This document shows, one piece after another, positions 60,601 through 64,000 of a stretch of DNA of 64,000 nucleotides (its first letter is position 1; each line of letters begins with the position of its first letter). The position numbers and the translations under genes were made by a program. Origin of the DNA: Roseivirga sp. (GTDB lineage: Bacteria; Bacteroidota; Bacteroidia; Cytophagales; Cyclobacteriaceae); NCBI GenBank assembly GCA_021404565.1, contig JAAWWF010000026.1:372001-436000 (forward strand), written 5' to 3'. The notes under the pieces are model-generated. The model ran no database searches, was not told where the DNA came from, and saw nothing but the letters and a program-made list of their open reading frames with translations.

Positions 60601-60946
60601 GGTCCATGGCAAGTGAGCCGATGGAATAAGAGCCCTGCCCATCGAAGATTGGTTTGAAGGTGGTACCCGCATTGGTGGTTTTCCATACACCGCCTGCCGC
60701 AGCAGCTACATAAAATTCACTTGGGTTGTCTGGATTTACGGCCAGGTCGGCAATTCTTCCTGAAGTCAGGGCCGGGCCAATACTTCTGAATTTGAGCGAA
60801 CTAAGCCCTATATCACTTAGTGGGCCTTTTTCTTCTTTTTTGTCGTCTTCTTTCTTTTTCTTCTTACGCTGAGCCTGTGCCTCTGTAGAAAAAATCAGAG
60901 TGCAGATTATGAGGCAGCTAACCAGTAAAAAACGGGAGATCTTCAT
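57629..60946 (-). CDS. Secreted sortilin/BNR-repeat beta-propeller protein
   Basis: 1105 residues with a signal peptide (cleavage near AQAQR) and then a short Lys-rich stretch. The first ~740 residues hold many BNR/Asp-box elements such as SNDGGASFKKV, STDAGESWTKI and TTDGGATWTKS, building two beta propellers of the VPS10/sortilin and sialidase kind. The last ~350 residues are a beta-rich region and a helical tail. In other Bacteroidota such proteins often sit next to peptidases or glycan-use loci, but their function is unsettled. Downstream is a strong terminator, and upstream is the S9 peptidase gene with its own terminator, so it is monocistronic. Confidence 0.9.
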   Translation of the reverse strand: MKISRFLLVSCLIICTLIFSTEAQAQRKKKKKEDDKKEEKGPLSDIGLSSLKFRSIGPALTSGRIADLAVNPDNPSEFYVAAAAGGVWKTTNAGTTFKPIFDGQGSYSIGSLAMDPNNHNVIWVGTGENNNQRSVSYGDGLYKSNDGGASFKKVGLGKSEHIGMIKIDPRNSDVVYVAAVGPLWSAGGDRGLFKTTDGGATWTKSLEISEHTGVNEVHFDPRNPDILYATAHQRRRRQWTYLGGGPESGVYKSTDAGESWTKINKGLPGGDKGRIGMAISPVDPEVIYAVVEAKRGQGGFYKSTNRGASWQKMSSTSSSGNYYQELVADPVDVNRVYLLNTFTQVTVDGGKTFNNLGEKSKHWDNHAMWINPANNHHIRQGCDGGVYESFDQGQNWKFFTNLPVTQFYKVSVDNAEPFYNVMGGTQDNYSLHGPSQTISNHGIVSSDWIVTQGGDGFESVPDPVDDNIVYAQYQNGGLTRFDRQSGENVSIQPKPGKGERAYNFNWDSPLMVSPHDHKTLYYAANKLFRSTDRGDSWTVISGELDQDIDRNTLPIMGKIWPMDAVAKNGSTSRYGAGVSLDESRIKKGLIYVGSDDGQISITEDGGQNWRQINSFTGVPATTYVYDLIASKHDENVVYAAFNNHKSGDFTPYVYKSNDMGRTWTNISSNLPTGAVYALEQDHVNANILFAGTEYGVYVSVNEGQNWKKFSAGLPTINVRDMAIQERENDLVLGTFGRGFYVMDNYAPLRELVPATTDKAGHIFAVKEAIIFNKWLPLGSLGSREKGFQGEMFFAAPNPASGATFTYWVKDGVTSLKSERTKKEKEAFKNGDAIPYPTVEQIKAEDSELPSYLIFTIKDQRGDIVSELRSSMKKGMNRINWDLTYAGVGTVSGRQASETSSLPSSNVYVVPGNYTVSLSQNIKGELSELAGPVSFKVRDLDNRTIPADSWTAMADFKKKAVKLMNAVGATRNAINQMNTKLGAYKAATKAFPAAEANNLMKEVRGLEAKVRAVNIQLSGDRDYNRLDIDGEYSTSQRAQNAIFDVFGSTSNVTGTSLTGYDIAADEFGPILSAVKALMSDFRSMDNKLGQMGAPLTPGRLPDWRKE

Positions 60947-61020
60947 AGAGTTTTCATTTGAGTTGGTTGGAAATTACGCTATTGCATTACAAAGCCCAAC
61001 GGTGATACTGTGAATGGACA

Positions 61021-61044
61021 AAAAAAAAGCGCCCAAAGGCGCTT
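61021..61044 (-). terminator. Terminator of the S9 peptidase gene
   Basis: On the minus strand AAGCGCC pairs with GGCGCTT around TTTG and is followed by TTTTTTTT (61021-61028 on plus as A run). It lies 28 bp beyond the peptidase stop. Confidence 0.85.
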
Positions 61045-61071
61045 CAATTAATTTTTCGCAAGATTTAAAGG

Positions 61072-63543
61072 CTATTTGTCTTTTGTATCCAGGCTTGCTG
61101 GCTCAGGCTTCGTGGTAGCATTCTTTACATGCTTTTCCAGCCAGGTATCCATTTCCCATAGCATATGCATAATCGACTCTTTGGCTCTGTAGCCATGGCT
61201 TTCGTTAGGGAGCATCACCAGTCTGGCGGTACCGCCATGCCCTTTTACGGCATTGTAAAAGCGAATACTCTGAATTGGGAAGGTACCGGAGTTATTATCG
61301 GCTTCTCCGTGAATCAGGAGCAAAGGTTCGTTTACCTTATCAGCATGCATAAAGGGCGACATATAATTGTAAAGCTCTGGAGCTTCCCAATAGGTGCGCT
61401 CCTCTCTCTGGAAGCCAAAGGGTGTTAAGGTTCGGTTATAAGCACCACTTCTGGCAATACCGGCAGCGAAGATATCGGAGTGCGCCAGCAGGTTGGCCGT
61501 CATAAAGGCGCCATAGGAGTGCCCTCCTACACCAACCTTGTTACGATCGCCCACCCCTAATGCTACCACGGCATCTATGGCCGCCTCAGCATTCATTACC
61601 AGTTGCTCTCTGAAGCTGTCATTGGGTTCCTTATCGTCTTCTCCGATAATGGGCATTTCGGTATTGGCCATTACAGCATAACCCCTGAGTGCCCAAAACA
61701 AAGGTGAACCTGAACTCACACGGGTGAAGGAATAGGGAGTGCCTCTTACCTGAGCAGCATTTTTCGCTGATTTATATTCACGTGGATAGGCCCAGATTAA
61801 AACCGGCAGTCGCCCATCCTTGGCCTTATCATATCCCGCAGGAGTATAAAGCACCGCTGTCAGGTCCACGCCATCGGCTCTTTTGTATTTGATCACTTCC
61901 TTGTTTACGGCCATCATTTCAGGCTGTGGATGAGGAAAATCAGTGATTTTTTTCATACTACCCTTTTTCAGATCCCTCACATAATAGTTGGGTGGCTCTT
62001 TCTCTGACTCTCTCAGGGTAATGATCTTATCTCCTTTTTTCGAGATGATGTCTATGGGCCGTTCGTAGTAAGGTGCCTCCGAGCGGAAAAGCATCTCAGT
62101 CTTCTTGCTCTTCAGATTATACTTACTCAGAAAAGGCCTGTCTCCCTCCGGAGAACCTCCTACACTGGAAAGGAACAAATTGTCTTTATCCATCATCAGC
62201 ACATTCCAGCCATAATTATTTTTGACTGTCATGGGCGAACCCGGATCGGTATAGCGGTCTGAGGTAGAACGATTGACAATCACCTGACCGCCTGTTCCGG
62301 GCTTGGAAGGATTGATCATAGTACGCTTGTCCAACCTTTTCGCCCACCAGCGTTCGTGTACCAGGGCTCTGTTATCATCTCCCCAGAGTATGTAAGAGTA
62401 GCGAAGTTCGGTGGAGGCCAGTTTGGTTGGCTGTGCCGTAAAGGGAGCGTCCTGAATGTAAACCACATCACGCTCTTTGGTGTCTTTTTTCGGATCTCCA
62501 CCATCTTTGGCTTCAGCCCAATATAAGCTTGCGGGCTTATCGGCTCTCCAGGTCATGCTGCGTGCACCCAGGCGGGTAGCATCAAAACCTTTAGGTCTTA
62601 CCTCATCCAGGTCGATTTCTGCCATCAGCTTTACAAGCTTGCCTCCTGTATCCCAGACCTCATAGTTGAAAGGGAACCTGCTGCCGGGTACCAGGTAAGA
62701 AAAGGGCTTTTGAATGGTTTGTACCAGAAGGTAATTGCCATCGGGTGAGGCGGTAAACCCTTTGATGATTTGTGGATCACCTACCTTAGTACTGTTGCCA
62801 TTCAGGTCTACCATACGTAGTTGAACAGTGGTAAAATGCTCGAACAGCTCTTCGTCATAGGGGTTTTTGAGCAGATCCTGGTAGGTTCTTGAAGGCGCTA
62901 CGGCTCCGGCAGTTTCCTGCAAAACTGGTCCCTTGGGAGCTGCGGGCCTTTCCGGCATAGCACCCCTGCCATCTTTAACAGTGCTCACAATCAGTCTCTG
63001 GTTATCCGGCATCCAGTCAAAGGCTGATACATAGGCATTATTCACAATGGCACCGGTAAGCTTTTTTGCACGCTTGCTGCTTACATCTGCCACCCAGAGC
63101 TCTATGCCGGTTGAGGTAGTGTTGGTAAAGGCAATTTTAGTTTCATCATTAGACCAGCTTACATTGCCAAGCTGTGGTTTTGAGGGCATTCCTGAAAAAG
63201 TGAATTCATCACCCGTAGCTACATTCCTCATGCGCAAGCCCGCCATGTGGCGTTGTCGGCTGCGGCCATTTGTAGCAGGGTTGATACGGCTACCGGCTAT
63301 TCTGAGTTCAGGGGCCGAGACCTCGTCTATACTCGGATATCCGGGACGCTCCATCAGCAGCATCCATTCGGCTTTAGAGTCTATACTCACTGATGGCGTA
63401 GAGGGCGCATCAATCAATTTGGCAATTACTTCCGGAGGTCTTTGGTAGCCTCCGTTGTCTTGCGCATATACATTCGTGGTCAGCAAAAACAGCACGAGTG
63501 CAGACGACAAGAGCAAACGGGAAATGTTCTTAGGGCTTGTCAT
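61072..63543 (-). CDS. Secreted S9-family prolyl oligopeptidase
   Basis: 823 residues with a signal peptide (cleavage near VYAQDNG). The N-terminal propeller domain is recognisable by repeated blade-like segments such as GNVSWSNDETKIAFTNTT and SPDGNYLLVQT. The C-terminal alpha/beta hydrolase domain has nucleophile S676 in GVGGHSYGAF, an acidic residue in HGEADNNSGTFP, and the His in NESHGYRA, completing the triad. It degrades oligopeptides outside the cytoplasm. It is the last gene before the Kir channel and has its own terminator. Confidence 0.95.
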   Translation of the reverse strand: MTSPKNISRLLLSSALVLFLLTTNVYAQDNGGYQRPPEVIAKLIDAPSTPSVSIDSKAEWMLLMERPGYPSIDEVSAPELRIAGSRINPATNGRSRQRHMAGLRMRNVATGDEFTFSGMPSKPQLGNVSWSNDETKIAFTNTTSTGIELWVADVSSKRAKKLTGAIVNNAYVSAFDWMPDNQRLIVSTVKDGRGAMPERPAAPKGPVLQETAGAVAPSRTYQDLLKNPYDEELFEHFTTVQLRMVDLNGNSTKVGDPQIIKGFTASPDGNYLLVQTIQKPFSYLVPGSRFPFNYEVWDTGGKLVKLMAEIDLDEVRPKGFDATRLGARSMTWRADKPASLYWAEAKDGGDPKKDTKERDVVYIQDAPFTAQPTKLASTELRYSYILWGDDNRALVHERWWAKRLDKRTMINPSKPGTGGQVIVNRSTSDRYTDPGSPMTVKNNYGWNVLMMDKDNLFLSSVGGSPEGDRPFLSKYNLKSKKTEMLFRSEAPYYERPIDIISKKGDKIITLRESEKEPPNYYVRDLKKGSMKKITDFPHPQPEMMAVNKEVIKYKRADGVDLTAVLYTPAGYDKAKDGRLPVLIWAYPREYKSAKNAAQVRGTPYSFTRVSSGSPLFWALRGYAVMANTEMPIIGEDDKEPNDSFREQLVMNAEAAIDAVVALGVGDRNKVGVGGHSYGAFMTANLLAHSDIFAAGIARSGAYNRTLTPFGFQREERTYWEAPELYNYMSPFMHADKVNEPLLLIHGEADNNSGTFPIQSIRFYNAVKGHGGTARLVMLPNESHGYRAKESIMHMLWEMDTWLEKHVKNATTKPEPASLDTKDK

Positions 63544-63638
63544 AGCTTTCAGTTTTATGAAGTACTGTGGAATCTATTTATACATGCCCGCAAATGCACC
63601 CTGAAATGAGAGGAGTGCTGCATTGAAGGGATGAAAGG

Positions 63639-64000
63639 TCAATTGAGGACAACATCCTGATAGTCACCAATCTTCTCCATGTCGATATGAATCATGTCAT
63701 CGCCCTTGTCTTCATAAATGGGAAGAAACTTCTTACCAAACACAATCTCTGAGTGAGTGTAGCTTGTGCGGTCATAAACATGCCGGGCATAGGTATCGTC
63801 AAAAGCCTTGAACATAGCAATGATTTCTACATCCTGAGCCTTCATGTCTTCGAGCGTCATGGCGTACAGGGGGCTGTTCTTTTCCAGAGGGTGTACGATG
63901 GTCCAACTCATAGAAAAGAAATTGATCTTATTGCGTTCCAGTTTAAGCCGCTCAAACACTCTTTTGTTTTCTTTATCCACCCACATGGAGGCAATCAAAT
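63639..64000 (-). CDS. Inward-rectifier K+ channel, cytoplasmic domain, 5' end outside window
   Basis: The visible ~120 residues (stop at 63639, 5' end beyond 64000) match the C-terminal immunoglobulin-like domain of prokaryotic Kir channels. The markers are FSMSWTIVHPLEKNSPLY, then EDMKAQDVEIIAMFKAFDDTYARHVYDRTSYTHSEIVFGKKF. The pore with its selectivity filter and the two membrane helices lie outside. In these channels this domain gates the pore in response to lipids or ligands. The gene is partial because of the window edge, not by mutation. Confidence 0.85.
   Translation of the reverse strand, partial: LIASMWVDKENKRVFERLKLERNKINFFSMSWTIVHPLEKNSPLYAMTLEDMKAQDVEIIAMFKAFDDTYARHVYDRTSYTHSEIVFGKKFLPIYEDKGDDMIHIDMEKIGDYQDVVLN

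Overview
The window looks like chromosomal DNA of a member of the Bacteroidota, probably a marine or soil Cytophagales. The evidence is the promoter style (TAnnTTTG -7 boxes), the Bacteroidota-typical families (AraC-type HTH regulators behind membrane or receiver domains, Reg_prop/Y_Y_Y sensor kinases, DUF6090, DUF5687, HYC_CC_PP proteins, sortilin-like BNR proteins, secreted M28 and S9 peptidases) and frequent lipoprotein signals. The genus cannot be named from the sequence alone.

Region 1 (1-14.9 kb) is ordinary core or semi-core sequence: an AraC regulator, an outer-membrane barrel, a minus-strand operon of methyltransferase, DsrE, Dabb and cysteine desulfurase, and a propeller-type sensor kinase whose AraC-type response regulator lies on the other strand with overlapping 3' ends. 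These are followed by a DUF6090 protein, an FG-GAP protein and a large exported protein with C-terminal HEAT-like repeats.

Region 2 (about 14.9-31.6 kb) is an accessory island. It opens with a tRNA-like 3' fragment and is noticeably more A+T rich. It holds a 1487-residue SAMD9-like STAND NTPase with an N-terminal kinase-like domain, which is a likely immune protein, and a HEPN-like protein. It also holds two copies of a small gene (95 aa) whose long leader carries a conserved three-way-junction RNA and a covarying triple-site pairing. Two ~0.8 kb structured noncoding repeats in direct orientation flank a metal-stress and thiol cluster (ArsR, GDCCVxC protein, HYC_CC_PP, DUF2911, TlpA-like, HMA-AraC, HMA-MauE/DoxX) plus two VOC proteins and a MacB/FtsX-type permease. 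The small-gene RNA switch and the SAMD9-like gene are the two most interesting items.

Region 3 (31.6-64 kb) returns to core-like sequence. A four-gene minus-strand locus joins a two-component system to two paralogous secreted proteins. After it come CD225 and DUF2752 membrane proteins, DNA glycosylase Tag, release factor 1 with YjbQ, a glycosyltransferase, an aromatic amino acid decarboxylase-like enzyme and a VOC/amidohydrolase/DJ-1/TPR-PRMT co-oriented cluster. The rest is an ABC exporter, two M28 peptidases, XTP/ITP phosphatase, a TPR protein, a sortilin-like protein, an S9 peptidase and the cytoplasmic domain of an inward-rectifier K+ channel cut by the window edge.
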